Positions 12,108-24,115 of a stretch of DNA of 64,000 nucleotides are shown here, piece by piece. The stretch spans positions 49,840,574 to 49,904,573 of the forward strand of contig CM019696.1 in the NCBI GenBank assembly GCA_009760885.1, in the 5' to 3' direction. How positions within the stretch are numbered: the stretch's first letter is position 1; each line of letters opens with the position of its first letter. The stretch is from Achatina immaculata (taxonomy: Eukaryota; Mollusca; Gastropoda; Stylommatophora; Achatinidae). The notes below the pieces were generated by a model, which worked only from the letters and a program-made list of their open reading frames with translations, searched no databases and was not told the DNA's origin. A program made the translations under genes and the position numbers.

Positions 12108-14705
12108 TTACAAAGAACCCAAGACAACATGTGGTACCGCATCCAGGATACCTTCCTCTCTGTAAATGGATGAAAAATGAGATGGATCAGGATTCACCAT
12201 GTTTTGGTCAGTCTGATTCAACACAGCAGCTGGGCAAGTGGGGCCACCGACTTCAGAGCTCTGATCCAGTGCACTTGGCAGGCAGCCACGAAAACCCCCA
12301 GCCATGTCTCTAAGCTGGGACTCTCCTAAACTGGAAAAGGTATTATCATTACTTTTTTCAACCACGTGGCTACTGCCTTGAACTTGTTTATGACTGCTGC
12401 TGTGACTAACCAAATGGTCTTCGTCAAGAATGGAACTATGACGAGGGTCACCCATTTCTTGCCATCCATTACAACTCTGTTTAAGACTACTGTGAGACTG
12501 TTGATGACCATGCTGAATAAGTTGATCACTTCTACCGGTTTCTTCTTTCTGTGGCTCCGTATGAATTACTTTGTGTCGATTTAGCTTCGATACCTCACTA
12601 AAAGATGCACCGCATTCACTACATATATGTGGTTTGTTTCCATTATGAACAATCATATGTGTCTTGAGATTGGAAGACTGTGATGTGGCATATCCGCAAA
12701 TTTCACATTTATATGGTTTCTCACCTGTATGTCGTCGCATATGTGATTTTAAACTGTAGGAAACTGCAAAAGACATACCACAAACTTCACATACATAAGG
12801 TTTTTCACCCGTATGTGTACGAAGATGATTTTTAAGTTTTGATGACTCCACAAAAGCTGAGGAGCAGTGCATACATTTGAACGGCTTTTCTCCTGAATGT
12901 ATCCTCAGATGAACTGTCAAGTGTGATTTATCTGCAAATCTTGTTCCACAGACCTCACAGTTGTAAGGTTTCTCTCCAGTATGAACCATTTTATGACGTT
13001 TGAGTTTAGCGGTCTCTGTGAAACAGGCTCCACATATTTCACAAGCAAATTTTCTTTCGCCGCTATGTGCCAGCAAATGGGCCTTGAGGTTTGATAAATG
13101 TGCAGAGGCAAAATCACAAGAGCCACATTTATATGGTCTTTCACCCGAATGAATTTTCATGTGGCTTCTCAAACTTGACAACACAGAAAAAGATGAACCG
13201 CAAACTTCACAGATGAAAGGTTTTTCACCCGTATGAATCCGTTTGTGATTTTTTAATTTTGTAGATTCTGAAAACGATGACTCACACAGATCACATTTAA
13301 ATGGTTTTTCCCCAGAATGCACTCGAAGATGAACGTTAAGGTGGGACTTGTCTGAAAATGCTGTCCCACATATTTTGCAGTCAAATGCTTTTTCTCCTAT
13401 GTGGGACAGTCTGTGTTGTTTAAGCTTCGCCTGTCTTTCGAAACTTATTTGACAAACTTCACATTTAAACTGTTTGTCTTTTAAATGGCTTTTTGTGCGA
13501 GTCTTTTTATTATGATATACTAAAGATGATTTTGTAGACATCCCATAACTGACCAACTGGCTACATTTTGAAACACTATGCTTGACTCTTGAACGTTTTA
13601 AGTTTGTGCATGTTTTAGTAATGGAATCTGCAGTATTCAAATGATAGCATCCTTGTCTACTCATTGCCTTCTTTCTATATGGGAGAGCTTGTTTCTGGCA
13701 TTTTACATCATCTCTTTGCTTGGATGTTGCTTTGTTTTTTGGCTGTTCATGTTTTTCCAAATGGGATTTCATATGCCTTTTCAATGTTCTTTTTGTATCA
13801 CATCTGCATTCACACACAGGACAACATACTTCTTTTCTGTCTTCTTTGTGATTACTTCTGTGTGGAATACTTATATCACTTGCCAACTTTATCTCGGAAG
13901 AATCTGAATAATTTTGATCAGAGTTTGTGCCATTTATAGTCAGCAAGTTGCTGTCTGCTCTAACTTTAGTGTCGGTGATGGTTTGAAATGTAACCTCTTT
14001 GCTCAACATTTCTGAACTGTTGGAATTTTCTCTGCCAGCAACATCAATAAACATATCAATGCTCCTTCTTTTCATGTCATTACTCAATTTAATATTTCCT
14101 GCCCCATTAGAAATCCACGTTACTGATTGGTCATTTTGTGAATGACAGCTGTCATCACACACTGCAACTGATTCACGTCTTGCATTTTTTTTCTCACACT
14201 CTTCATACACCAGCAATCTGCTCACCTGATTGTGCCTGAGTTTTTCATTTTCATCGTCTTGTATGCTAAATTTAGAATTGGTAGATCTGTTGGCTGTTTC
14301 TGGTGAAATGCATGCTCTTATCTTTATGCCAGAATCTTCGTGGTGCAGGAAGTTGCTGGCGTGTTTACGATGTGTGGCCAGGAGTGACTTCCACCTTTCA
14401 AACTTTAAAACTATTCTTGATATACAGTGGTCTTCAAATTTTAACAGAAGGTTGTCAAAATTTCTCAGCTCGGCCACGGACAACCCCAGCTTATTCGCCA
14501 TGTCGCTGCCTACAATGTAAGACTCAAGTTGCAGCAAGAACAATGACCGTATATCTACTTCTGGGGGTTTGTTTTTATGCAAGAGCAACTTGAATTTATT
14601 CCAAGTTTCATAGAAATGCTCAAAGCCATCTGTTAAGTCAGGGCTTCCAGGTTTTGTTGTCAGTGACACAATGACTTCATCAGAACTACGCAAATTATAA
14701 GACAT
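12108..14705 (-). CDS. Gag-like/C2H2 zinc-finger protein A (12 fingers)
   Basis: Single-exon frame of 865 codons. The first ATG after an upstream in-frame TAG is at 14703-14705; a TTG-started extension of 19 codons is less likely. Residues about 20-120 resemble the N-terminal half of a Ty3/gypsy Gag (W-N-K-F-K-L-L-L, then L-L-L-K-F-E-D-H-C followed by R-I-V-L-K-F-E-R-W). One isolated C2H2 finger sits near residue 295. Eleven fingers run without a break over about 412-713, joined by TGEKP-type linkers (TGEKPY, SGEKPF). Fingers repeat with a five-finger period (2/7 DKSHL, 3/8 ES[ST]KL, 5/10 LSNL/SSNL, 1/6/11 KL). The C-terminus is Ser/Gln/His-rich and without a known domain. A nuclear, sequence-specific DNA-binding role is expected of the family; the target is unknown. 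It is a paralogue in architecture of the gene at 24.6 kb. Non-coding 5' exons may lie upstream. Confidence 0.88.
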   Translation of the reverse strand: MSYNLRSSDEVIVSLTTKPGSPDLTDGFEHFYETWNKFKLLLHKNKPPEVDIRSLFLLQLESYIVGSDMANKLGLSVAELRNFDNLLLKFEDHCISRIVLKFERWKSLLATHRKHASNFLHHEDSGIKIRACISPETANRSTNSKFSIQDDENEKLRHNQVSRLLVYEECEKKNARRESVAVCDDSCHSQNDQSVTWISNGAGNIKLSNDMKRRSIDMFIDVAGRENSNSSEMLSKEVTFQTITDTKVRADSNLLTINGTNSDQNYSDSSEIKLASDISIPHRSNHKEDRKEVCCPVCECRCDTKRTLKRHMKSHLEKHEQPKNKATSKQRDDVKCQKQALPYRKKAMSRQGCYHLNTADSITKTCTNLKRSRVKHSVSKCSQLVSYGMSTKSSLVYHNKKTRTKSHLKDKQFKCEVCQISFERQAKLKQHRLSHIGEKAFDCKICGTAFSDKSHLNVHLRVHSGEKPFKCDLCESSFSESTKLKNHKRIHTGEKPFICEVCGSSFSVLSSLRSHMKIHSGERPYKCGSCDFASAHLSNLKAHLLAHSGERKFACEICGACFTETAKLKRHKMVHTGEKPYNCEVCGTRFADKSHLTVHLRIHSGEKPFKCMHCSSAFVESSKLKNHLRTHTGEKPYVCEVCGMSFAVSYSLKSHMRRHTGEKPYKCEICGYATSQSSNLKTHMIVHNGNKPHICSECGASFSEVSKLNRHKVIHTEPQKEETGRSDQLIQHGHQQSHSSLKQSCNGWQEMGDPRHSSILDEDHLVSHSSSHKQVQGSSHVVEKSNDNTFSSLGESQLRDMAGGFRGCLPSALDQSSEVGGPTCPAAVLNQTDQNMVNPDPSHFSSIYREEGILDAVPHVVLGSL

Positions 14706-15040
14706 GATCTTCGAATACTCAAGTGCCGAATTTCTGCGACCAGCTGCCACAAGTTCCTTCAAACCAGACTATCTTTCGAGCACATTTTGCCCGCTTTCCT
14801 TTTTCCTCTTGGCCTTCTTTTCTCTGTCTAAAATAGGAGTTTCTCTTCTAACTTATTTGGACAATAAAATGAGATTCAGTTTGCTTTAACTGTCCTGGTT
14901 AAGATCATAGCAGTACATTACTTTCTGTCTGCACAGTCAAGGGTGCCAACAGCTGATAAAATTAATGCAACAGCCACAGTGTGAGCATAAGAGTTAATGA
15001 TATGGAATCTGGGGGTCTCTCTGAAACAAAAAGAAACATT
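14706..15040. other. Upstream flank of zinc-finger gene A
   Basis: An in-frame stop lies just upstream of the ATG. No clear promoter element or acceptor site could be assigned. Confidence 0.4.
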
Positions 15041-15210
15041 AATCAACCCTGGATACAGCTTAATACTTTCTGTCCCAATTAATAAACCCTGGATACAGCT
15101 TAATACTTTCTGTCCCAATTAATAAACCCTGGATACAGCTTAATACTTTCTGTCCCAATTAATAAACCCTGGGTACAGCTTAATACTTTTTGCCCCCAGT
15201 TAATCAACCT
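15041..15210. repeat. 40-bp minisatellite, left part split by a LINE
   Basis: Units of AATMAACCCTGGATACAGCT plus TAATACTTTCTGTCCCAATT (40 bp) repeat about four times. The same family resumes at 17828, so the array was interrupted by the RTE-like element. Confidence 0.92.
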
Positions 15211-17827
15211 TGGCGATGGCCAGAAGCAGGTAAAAAGATCGGCGGAAAATGGTAAGTTAATAATACACTCAGGCAGAAATGATGGTAGACTTTGAGATGG
15301 GGTAGGTATTATTATGTCAAATGCAGCAGCAAAGAGCTTTGTAGAATGGGAACCAGTGAACAGTTGTATAATAAGAGCATGATACAACCTAAGACACAGA
15401 AGAATGACAATAATACAGTTATGCACCCACGAATGATGCAGATGATGATCTGAAAGATGACTTCTATCACCAATTACAACGGAGAAAGATTAATTGAAAT
15501 ATGCCTAACAAAGGGCATGGTCATTGGAGGCACAATATTTCCACACAAAGAGATACATAAAACAACGTGAATATCTCCAGATGATGGAACTAGAAACCAG
15601 ATAGATCATTTTTGTACTAGAAAGCAATACAGAGCATCTCTCATAAATGTAAGGGCTTATAGGGGTGCAGATAATAACAGTGATCACAACCCGTGCATAG
15701 GGAAAATTGAAAAGCCAACACAAGAAATCAGTACACAGAAAGATAAACAGCCACAGCCTACAAGGAGAGAATACTAACAGTAATTTCAATCAGGAACTTG
15801 CCAATCATTACAAAACACCCAGTGAAGTTGAGGAGATAAGAATAGATGAATTATGGAATTCTTACAGCACAGCCATAATCACAGCAGCAAAAGCAAGCGC
15901 TGGATTGAAAAAACCAAATAGAAAAGCATGGATATCAGAAAACACATGGAAGTATATACATGAAAGACAAGCAGTCAAATTAGACATATTGAATGTAAAA
16001 ACAGATCTTGGAAAAGATCTTGTGAAAGCAACATACAAAGAACTAGACAAGAAAGTAAAAAGTTCAGCTAGAAGGGATAAAAGAGAATACATAGACAATA
16101 TGGCGAAAGAGGCAGAAAAAGCAGCAAAAACATGAGACAACAAAACTTTATATAACATACAAAAGAGGCTAACAGGTACTATTACATATAAAGAAAGACC
16201 AATCCTTAGCAAAACTGGAACCCTATCAAGTAAAGACCAAAAGCAAAGATGGGCTGAACGCTTCCAAGAAATACTCAATTGACCACACCCAAAAGAATTG
16301 TTAAACCTTGAAACTGACTTACCAGCCCCACAACTAAATGTCAGCCTAGATGAAATTAAATTGCATGAAATTGAAACAGCAGTGAATTTAATGGCTAACA
16401 AAAAAGCTGCAGGTGAAGATGAAATAACACCAGAAATGCTAAAAGCTATCAACAGTGACAACATGAGACAACTACAGAGAATGTTTAACAAGATTTGGAA
16501 AGAAGAAAAGGTTCCTTCTAAATGGAAAAAAGGAATCATTGTTAAAATAAAAAAAAGGCAACCTTAGTGACTGTAACAATTGGAGAGGAGTAACCTTAAT
16601 ATCAGTTGTGTCAAAAGTATTTTGCAAGGTCATTTTGAATAGACTCAAAGATATAGTGGATACTGCAATGAGAGAAGAACAAGGAGGATTTCAAAAAGGG
16701 AGAAGCTGTCTCGACCAGATCTTTACTCTAAGAATAATACTTGAAGAACATATCAAAGTGCATAAACCATTAATACTGAACTTCATAGACTTTAAAAAGG
16801 CATTTGATAGCATACTCAGAGATTCATTATGGAGAATTTTAAGTCTATATGGAATACCATTTAAAACTGTCAACATCATTAAGGACTTATACAACGGATA
16901 TGTTTGTGCAGTCAAGACAGAAGAAGGGATGAGTGAATGGTTCCAGATTGAAACAGGTGTGAAACAAGGATGTATACTGTCTCCTTTACTTTTTGGAATT
17001 ACAATAGACTTCATAATGAAAAAATGCTGCACAGGTAACACAGGTATTGACTAGGTACATGGGATCCAGCTAGAAAATCTTGATTTTGCTGATGATGTAA
17101 CTCTTACCAGTAATAATGTGAATTCCATGCAAGAAAAAACAGATAGCATGTCTTCACTGGCTAGCAAAATAGGACTTGAAATTAACAAGGACAAAACAAA
17201 AATAATGAAAATTCCCCTTAATCAAAATGGAAAAATACACGTAGAAGGGACAGATATTGAAGAAGTCAATCAATTTGCATACCTTGGCAGCTACATAGAC
17301 CAGGATGGTGACACTAGAAAGGAAGTTAGAATTAGAATTGCAAAAGCAGCATCAATCTTCAAGAATCTTGACAACATATGGCATTCAAAAGTTATAAGCA
17401 CAAAAACCAAGTTAAGACTATTCAATTTAAATGTAATATCCACCCTCATTTATGCATGCAAAAGCTGGAAAACAACTAAAGAAATAGATAAGAACGAATT
17501 CAAGAACAACGCAGAGATAAGACAGATAACTGAACAACAACCAGTCTCATGGGTGATCACAAGAAGGAGATGGACATATGTTGGTCACTTGATGAGAAGA
17601 AATGATCAGAGAATCCCAAAACAAGCTATCAAGTGGAACACAAGAGGCCAAAGAAAAAGAGGCAGACTCTGAAGAGGATATTGTTAAGAGAGGCCAAATT
17701 AACAGGCATAAAATCCTTTGATGAGGTTAAAAGACTCGCTGAAGACAGGAAAAATTGGCGAACTACTTTGCGAGCCCTATGTGACGTTTAACGGCACAGG
17801 AAGGATATAAGATATAAAATATATAAG
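15211..17827 (+). mobile_element. RTE-like LINE, copy 1 (5'-truncated, inactivated)
   Basis: From 15.2 kb, broken frames give the C-terminal half of an APE-type endonuclease (G-T-I-F-P-H-K-E-I-H-K, N-Q-I-D-H, Y-R-G-A-D-N-N-S-D-H-N). The reverse transcriptase follows: [36 protein letters not shown]-terminal [13 protein letters not shown] tail ends at about 17790. Defects include a frameshift at about 16555, a TAG in place of Trp at 17052, and small deletions at about 17495 and 17670 compared with copy 2. The 3' end is a GATATAA-type tail. AATCAACCT at 15202-15210 and 17828-17836 is a plausible 9-bp target duplication. Confidence 0.9.
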
Positions 17828-17980
17828 AATCAACCTGTCCCAGTTAATCAACCTTGGATATAGCTTAATACTTTTTGTCCCAGTTAATCAACCTTGGACA
17901 TAGCTTAATACTTTTTGTCCCAGTTAATCAACGCTAGGTACAACTCAATATTTCCAAGTTGATACACCTTTTTATCCCAG
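17828..17980. repeat. 40-bp minisatellite, right part
   Basis: AATCAACCTTGGAYATAGCT plus TAATACTTTTTGTCCCAGTT is repeated, with degenerate units at the far end. It is the same family as 15041-15210. Confidence 0.88.
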
Positions 17981-18310
17981 TTTAATATCATGTGTGTTCT
18001 TCAACAATGTCAAATTTCATAATATCATCCTGTGTCCTCTCCTCAAGCTGCAATGGTCCTTGGTGGTGTCCTTTGTTTTAGCACTGTACAAGCCATGGTG
18101 TCCATCAATCTATATATAGTTGTCAACCTGTTTCTCTTTTTTCCTTCTACTTTTTCCTTCCAGATGATTTTCATTATTGTTTAATGCTTCTTAATATCAA
18201 TGTCAGCTTGAAACAGAAAGAGAAAAAAGAATGGTACAAGATGAAATGTACGACTTCTTTGCATCTGTAAAGCTTACACATCAAAAACATCACATATTAT
18301 TTACTTCATT
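17981..18310. other. Non-coding spacer
   Basis: No recognisable gene or element. Confidence 0.45.
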
Positions 18311-18470
18311 CAGGTGCCACCACCAGCACTCCATTCAAGTACCACCAGAACTTCAGTCACTACCAACACTTCATTCAAGTACCACCAGAACTTCAGTCAC
18401 CACCAACACTTCATTCAACCACCACCAGATCTTCATTCAGCCACCACCAACATATTATTCAATATTACCA
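18310..18470. repeat. Degenerate CACCACCAG/TTCATTCAA repeat
   Basis: ACTTCATTCAAGTACCACCA and AGAACTTCAGTCACCACCA alternate in imperfect units of about 30-40 bp. Confidence 0.75.
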
Positions 18471-18779
18471 ACACTTGTTAATGATAACACAATGGAAAGA
18501 AGAACAGCAGGGCATGATGATAACAGAAAACACCTGAGACTGTAGCAATATACAAGCAGTAGAAGAGTTTGAACAACTCAAATGAACAAATGCTATCACT
18601 TGGTAGGACATACAAATTACAATTATCATAATGCTGTATATTATTATCATAATAATTTATGGCTATATGTCAAAGCTCTTGTGATGGGATGCTGTGCTCT
18701 TATATGTAAGCTTGTAGTTTGTCAAGTAAGTGTGCATGGAAGTTCATAGCCCTTATGGATGGTCTGTTTGTCTCGCCAT

Positions 18780-18910
18780 CCTCCTCTGTATTGAGGGAAC
18801 ACATGTACTTCTTGACAGAGTTCCTCCTCTGTATTGAGGGAACACATGTACTTCTTGATAGAGTTCCTCCTCTGTATTGAGGGAACACATGTACTTCTTG
18901 ATAGTGTTCT
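18780..18910. repeat. 43-bp tandem repeat, three units
   Basis: GTTCCTCCTCTGTATTGAGG plus GAACACATGTACTTCTTGA, with short linkers, is repeated three times. Confidence 0.88.
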
Positions 18911-19259
18911 GCAATGTGCTTCATGTAACAGGATATTTTAATATTTCTGTACTTTCTCCTCTCTACTGCCTGCGTGTTTTCTATCTCCCTTAGCATGAAT
19001 GCTTTCTGTAGTAGCCAGTCTGGTGGTAGTCGTTCAATGTGGTCAACCATATGATTTGTTGTTTCTGGACGTAATGCAGTACTGGTGTTACCCCAACTCT
19101 GATGGTGTCATTTCTGATTTTGTCTCTTCTTGTTACATACAGCATTCTTAGAGTGTTATAATAAGGCAAAAGACACTTATGGCAGTAACAAAATGTGCTT
19201 CTGCCATATGTAAACTTCTCGTAAAGGACACCAGAAGAACTATAAATAAACAGAACCAA

Positions 19260-19760
19260 TGGCAACAGTTCTCGCTGTCCCCGGGTATGGAGATGATGGG
19301 AACACCGATGTGTTATTGCAAAGGTTAGGTCGTAACCTAACTTAGGCAGGACTAACTAACAATGTAAGATCAGAACAGGTGGTAAAATTACTCACGGTCG
19401 TCAACACAACACTAAGATGGTAGTTAGAATAAAACTGACAATGAATTTCTGCAGATAAAAAGTTTTTTGTTTCCTCAAAGTATTGATAAAATTTCGCTGC
19501 TTAATTGATTTTACGCTGTCAATAATCTGCCGGGATGGCTTGTCTACGGTTCGGACAGCCAAAAACTGTTTACAACAATTCAATCTCCGAACCTGTGAAA
19601 AGAGGCGATAGGGTTATTGGATACTGACTAAAAGTGAAAGAAATGGATAGTGCCTACATCGCTGATAGGTCAAGATTCCCGCTAGGACCAACCCTCCCCG
19701 AATTTCTTCCAATGCTTACCCAGAAACATGGTGGAAGATACAAGAATTGACGACCGCGGT
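19260..19760. promoter_or_regulatory. Possible promoter / first-exon region
   Basis: This stretch is less AT-rich and visibly richer in CpG than its surroundings (CCCCGGG, TCGGACAG, GACCGCGG). On the - strand a donor-like GACGACC|GTGAGT sits at about 19398, as expected for a non-coding first exon of zinc-finger gene A about 4.7 kb downstream. On the + strand an ATG in good context at 19728 is followed by K-G|GTAGG donor-like sequence. Neither reading is proven. Confidence 0.25.
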
Positions 19761-19829
19761 AAAACAGGTTCTAGTAGTAAAGGTAGGCAGAAGTGTATGG
19801 TTCAGGTAACGCTAAAATATAGGGAAAAG

Positions 19830-19852
19830 TTTGACTTGTTCCTTATCTCTCC

Positions 19853-19892
<40 letters not shown>

Positions 19893-19895
19893 TAT
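19830..19895 (+). repeat. (TC)n(AC)n microsatellite
   Basis: An uninterrupted CT tract is followed directly by a CA tract. Confidence 0.95.
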
Positions 19896-19899
19896 GAGA

Positions 19900-20960
19900 T
19901 GGCCACTCATTACAGACCTACACCCCCTCCCAATCCAAGAAACACATCACAAAAATAAATATGACAGAATAATATAATATTCAAAGATTACAAACACTGA
20001 TAATTTAAATTTTTAAGCAATCACAAAAACAATATCACATAAACAATAGCAAAAGTCAGCCATTGTACAAAGACCATTTAGCTCTGGCAGAAACACAAAA
20101 CAACCCTGCCATTTTATGCAGAAAATAGCTGCAACTCATAAAATGTGAGTGGATGAAGGAAAAAAAAAAAAAAGCAAACTTGTAGAGGCTGAATAAAGTT
20201 AACCATGAGTGAAAACTGGCTAAACTACAAATGTCTCTCTAAAGTTTCTTCCAGTTTTCTCTTTTTGAGAGACAACAGAAAATTGTAATCAGTGCTGGAT
20301 GAATGACAAATGAATTCAACATAAGCTGAGAGCATTACTGCTTGGGAGACTGTAAGCAATGATGAGCTCACTGAGTTTGCTAAAATGTGATGCACAATGG
20401 TGGAACACCAGTCTATATGATTTAAGAAATTATACTTACGTACACAATATAGCCCATGTGCTAGATGCCCCATTGAGCGAGTTTCTATATTTATTTGTTA
20501 TCTAGACATTCATATTTTGATATTTAGCTCTGGTAAGTATGTGCAATCAATAGGAACAAAATTTCATGTTAATTTTAATATGCCCATTTTAAGATGATTA
20601 GGGAAAAAAGATGTGGGACTGGCTTCATTTTGTTAAAAAATACAGATAATAATATTTAGACTTCTGCCTTCATCAGAAATATTATCAAGTAATACAGATA
20701 AAAGATGGGGAGTGGGGGTGTACTCTAATGTTTAGAGTACAGTTAAAAAACTGATTTTAATGCTCTTATCACCACTGGAAAACTTTTCTTTTGTTAAAGT
20801 TAACTCTCACCCGTTTTTAATCACTGAGTTCCAGCTTTCTCAGCTTTATTGCAAATATATTGGATTTATAAGATTATAATGTATAAATTCTAAGTTGGTT
20901 TATTGTTTGTCCATCTACTGTGTCATATTGTAACTTTCACAGTGTCACATAGTGAGCAGG
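19900..20960. other. Non-coding spacer
   Basis: AT-rich, with an A-run at 20159-20173. Nothing else seen. Confidence 0.45.
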
Positions 20961-20964
20961 AGAG

Positions 20965-21125
20965 AAGGTTAAGAGAAGCTGGTAAATCTTTATTTCCAAA
21001 GGGTTAAGAGAAGCTAGTAGATCTTTATTTCCAAAAGGTTAAGAGAAGCTAGTAGATCTTTATTTCCAAAAGGTTAAGAGAAGCTAGTAGATCTTTATTT
21101 CCAAAGGGTTAAGAGAAGCTAGTGG
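20965..21125. repeat. 36-bp tandem repeat, four to five units
   Basis: GGTTAAGAGAAGCTAGTAGA plus TCTTTATTTCCAAAAG is repeated with few changes. Confidence 0.92.
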
Positions 21126-21129
21126 ATTG

Positions 21130-22370
21130 TTGGGCTTTACAGCTTGGATTTAAGCTGCAGTGAGCAGAGTTTAAAAAATGTGTTATGGATTTTCAGTAGT
21201 AATCATCCCTCATCATGTGGCATTGTCTTTCTTTAGGTTGTTAATGCTGAACTCTGGAGATAGCAAAATTTCATTAAGGAAACAAATTCAATTAAAAATC
21301 ATATTTTCATTTCTTATTCCATCAATTTTTTGACATGTTACAGTTATTACAGACATATGTCCATTTCTAGTAAACAAATCTGACATCATTACTAATTCTC
21401 CACAATCTTAAAAAATAAAGAAATAATATAATTTATACAACTGTGGAAAAGATGGATCATATTCAGGTATAATGCACAAAAAACAAATGTACACAATTAT
21501 TAAAATATGATCTGCAGAAGTTGTAAACTTCATGCCAGCATGGATAATAATGTATAAAGAATATATTATCATGGAAACCTGGCTAACTACAGATGAGATA
21601 TAATTAACACATTTGTTGCAAGGACAAGTACTTTGTGAAACTCCACTAATAAGTATTACAGATTACTAATATAGCTTATTACAGTCCTGTCACACAGTTT
21701 TTTTTGTGCATTAAATTGTTTTAAAATCTGTCATAGTCCCATACGCACTGAACCGATATGATATTCAGGTATGTTCTTCATGCTGTGGCAGCTGTCAAAC
21801 TCTTTAAATGTGTTCTTCTATGCCTCTCCTTGTAGGCTGACTTTCTCCAACATCAGAGTCAGTTTTCCCTAACACAGCACACTGAGTACCCATTTTTATG
21901 GCTTAAATCAACTGGAGAATGCTGACCTTCAGCATGAGAAGCTGGTTCAGTATCTGGCCACTCCTATGCTTCAACAATACTACAACCCCATACAGATGAC
22001 CACAACAGGATATAAACCAAACAATGATTGGCCAGCTTTCAGTGGTTTTCCTCCTATAAACTGCTTTCTTTCTTAGTGCTAAAGTACAGTCCAACCAATC
22101 AAATATTTTATTATCAGCGACTTCAGTGTTGAAGGATCTAAGCATTACATATGACACTCTGCAAACCTGCACTGATATTAAGATTACACTGCCATCATGT
22201 AATGATATCAGCAACTGTTTTGTTGTACCCAGATGTTGCATTTGCCTGGTCAGGGAAGAAAGTGTTCAGGGCTGGTCAGTCAAGCAGTTGGTGGTTTAAC
22301 CCTGGATTAGGTCTTCTGTTAAAACTATAATAAACTTAGCCTCAAACTACTGAAAGGTTCAGCTGTTTTC
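21130..22370. other. Non-coding spacer
   Basis: No coding exon, RNA gene or transposon recognised. Confidence 0.45.
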
Positions 22371-22374
22371 TGTT

Positions 22375-23440
22375 AATCAGCAAGATGAATCAGTCAGTCA
22401 TTTGCATGTCCCTTGTGGTACTATGCTTCCTTAGCTGCTCTCCTGTAGGCCTCTCAGTTGTAAGCAAGATGCCCTGCTGCTGATGCGTCCATTCACAGAT
22501 CATCAATGATCCTTGGTCTTCCTCTCTTTCTTTTTCCCATTATACGCCCTTCCAAGACTGTCTTCTCAAAATTCTCATGTTTAATATGTCCAAAATATTT
22601 AAGTTTTCTCTGTTTAATCTTCTTTACTAGCCAACCTTCTTCAATATTAAGTTCTTCTAGTATGGATATATTTGTTCTTTTTTTGTGTCCATGATATTTG
22701 AAGAACTGTTCTGTATCATTTACATTCAAAGGCATTTATGTTCTTCTCAGCTGTTTTGTTAAGTGTCTAGATCTCACACAGTTGTTTGCCAAGTTTTCCT
22801 GTTTTCAGCGAGTTTTTCAACTTCATCAAGGAATGTTATGCCCACTAAACTGGCTTCTCTTAACAATGGGAAAGATGCATGCCCTTAAAAATCTTATTTT
22901 TGTAGTTCTGTCTGTTCCTCTCCACAGCTTCTTTAGTTGTTTTATTTTCTGAAGAGCGATAGATGTCCTTTTAATTTCCCTCATTGTATCTCCAGTATTA
23001 GTAATTAATGATCCAAGATATTAAAAACTCTCCATCTCTTTCAATATTTCCTCATTGATACATATTTCAGCTGCCTTATTTGTTTTGTCAGTTGTCATCA
23101 AGTTAGTTTTCTTTGCATTAAGAAAAAGGTTTTGCTCTTCACTATTCTTAAGGATTGACATAATGTAATTAGTTTTTCCTTTCCTTTTTGTGTTGTGGAC
23201 AGTAATACCGTGTCATAAGCATATCTAATCTCTGATATTTCATAACCTCCAATTTTTTGGCATTGTAATATTCTTTGTCTACATCTTCTCTAACATTCCT
23301 CATTATATTTTCAGTATACAAGTTAAATAAGTAAGGCGATAGTATGCATCCCTGACGGACCCCTTGTTTTATGTCAAACCAAGTTGTTGTTTCACCAATT
23401 ATTCTTACTGCTGCCTGTTGATGTAGATACAGCCATGATA
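22375..23440 (-). mobile_element. LINE remnant (RT to C-terminus), minus strand
   Basis: On the - strand the frames read A-A-V-R-I-I-G-E-T-T-T-W-F-D-I-K-Q-G-V-R, followed by Q-G-C-I-L-S-P-Y-L-F-N (RT motif region), a damaged DD box, Y-L-G-S-L-I-T, and then L-K-Y-F-G-H-I-K with a G-K-R-K-R-G-R-P-R C-terminal patch. This is the usual order of a LINE RT/thumb/C-terminus. The endonuclease is missing. Frameshifts and stops make it inactive. A shorter copy of its 3' end lies at 49.7 kb. Confidence 0.8.
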
Positions 23441-23444
23441 TTAA

Positions 23445-24115
23445 ATGTATCACATGTGTTGAATCAACATCATATAAAAAAGACATTTCATGTGATATAT
23501 AGCAACCATCACGAATCACATGATAAAATTAGAAACTGTTCAGATTCTAAAGATCAATTGAGAACAGTTAAATTTTGTAAAATATCTAAAAAAAAAAATG
23601 GTTTAAAATATTGTGTAAAAGATCTACTGAAAATAGTTTAAAGCACAATATGTAAAAGATCTACTAACAAAGGTTTCCAAAACTGTAAAATGTCAAGTAG
23701 TCTAGCAAATGAGGTGAAAACAAAACTTGAGATGAAAACAAGGATTGGAAGAGGATAAAAAAAATGGATGAAATATGTCACTGACTGGACATGAAATGTG
23801 TTTAAATATATCTGTGAACAGGCAAAAATATTCAAAGATATCTGTCAGCAGGCAACAAACTGAAAGGTATCTTCAGAAAGGCAAAATATTCAAAGATAAC
23901 TGTGAAGAGACAAAAAAATAAGAAAAGAAATCTCACATTCATACAAAAACACAAAATCATTCTTCTGGTCGTGACCTCATGACTATTTAGATTATCAGAA
24001 CTGATGATTATGGCTTTTAAAAGTTTCATAAACTCACGTATCCAAAAAGTTCTTCAGAAATCTTCTAAATTTCATCTCTCATAAGCTAAAATACATCTGA
24101 TATAGATTTTCACCT
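23445..24115. other. Non-coding; short irregular repeats
   Basis: Scattered repeats of AAAGATCTACTGAAAATAG, GTAAAAGATCTACTAAC and CAAAGATAWCTGTGAA type. No gene seen. Confidence 0.45.

Noticed and set aside
12108..14762. TTG-started longer form of zinc-finger gene A (and the similar extension of gene B to 27393)
   Set aside because: Animal translation starts almost always use ATG. An in-frame ATG lies 19 codons (gene A) or 38 codons (gene B) inside, before the Gag-like region.
19728..19958. + strand gene starting at 19728
   Set aside because: The frame runs into a (TC)n(AC)n microsatellite and has no recognisable domain. Kept only as part of a possible promoter region.
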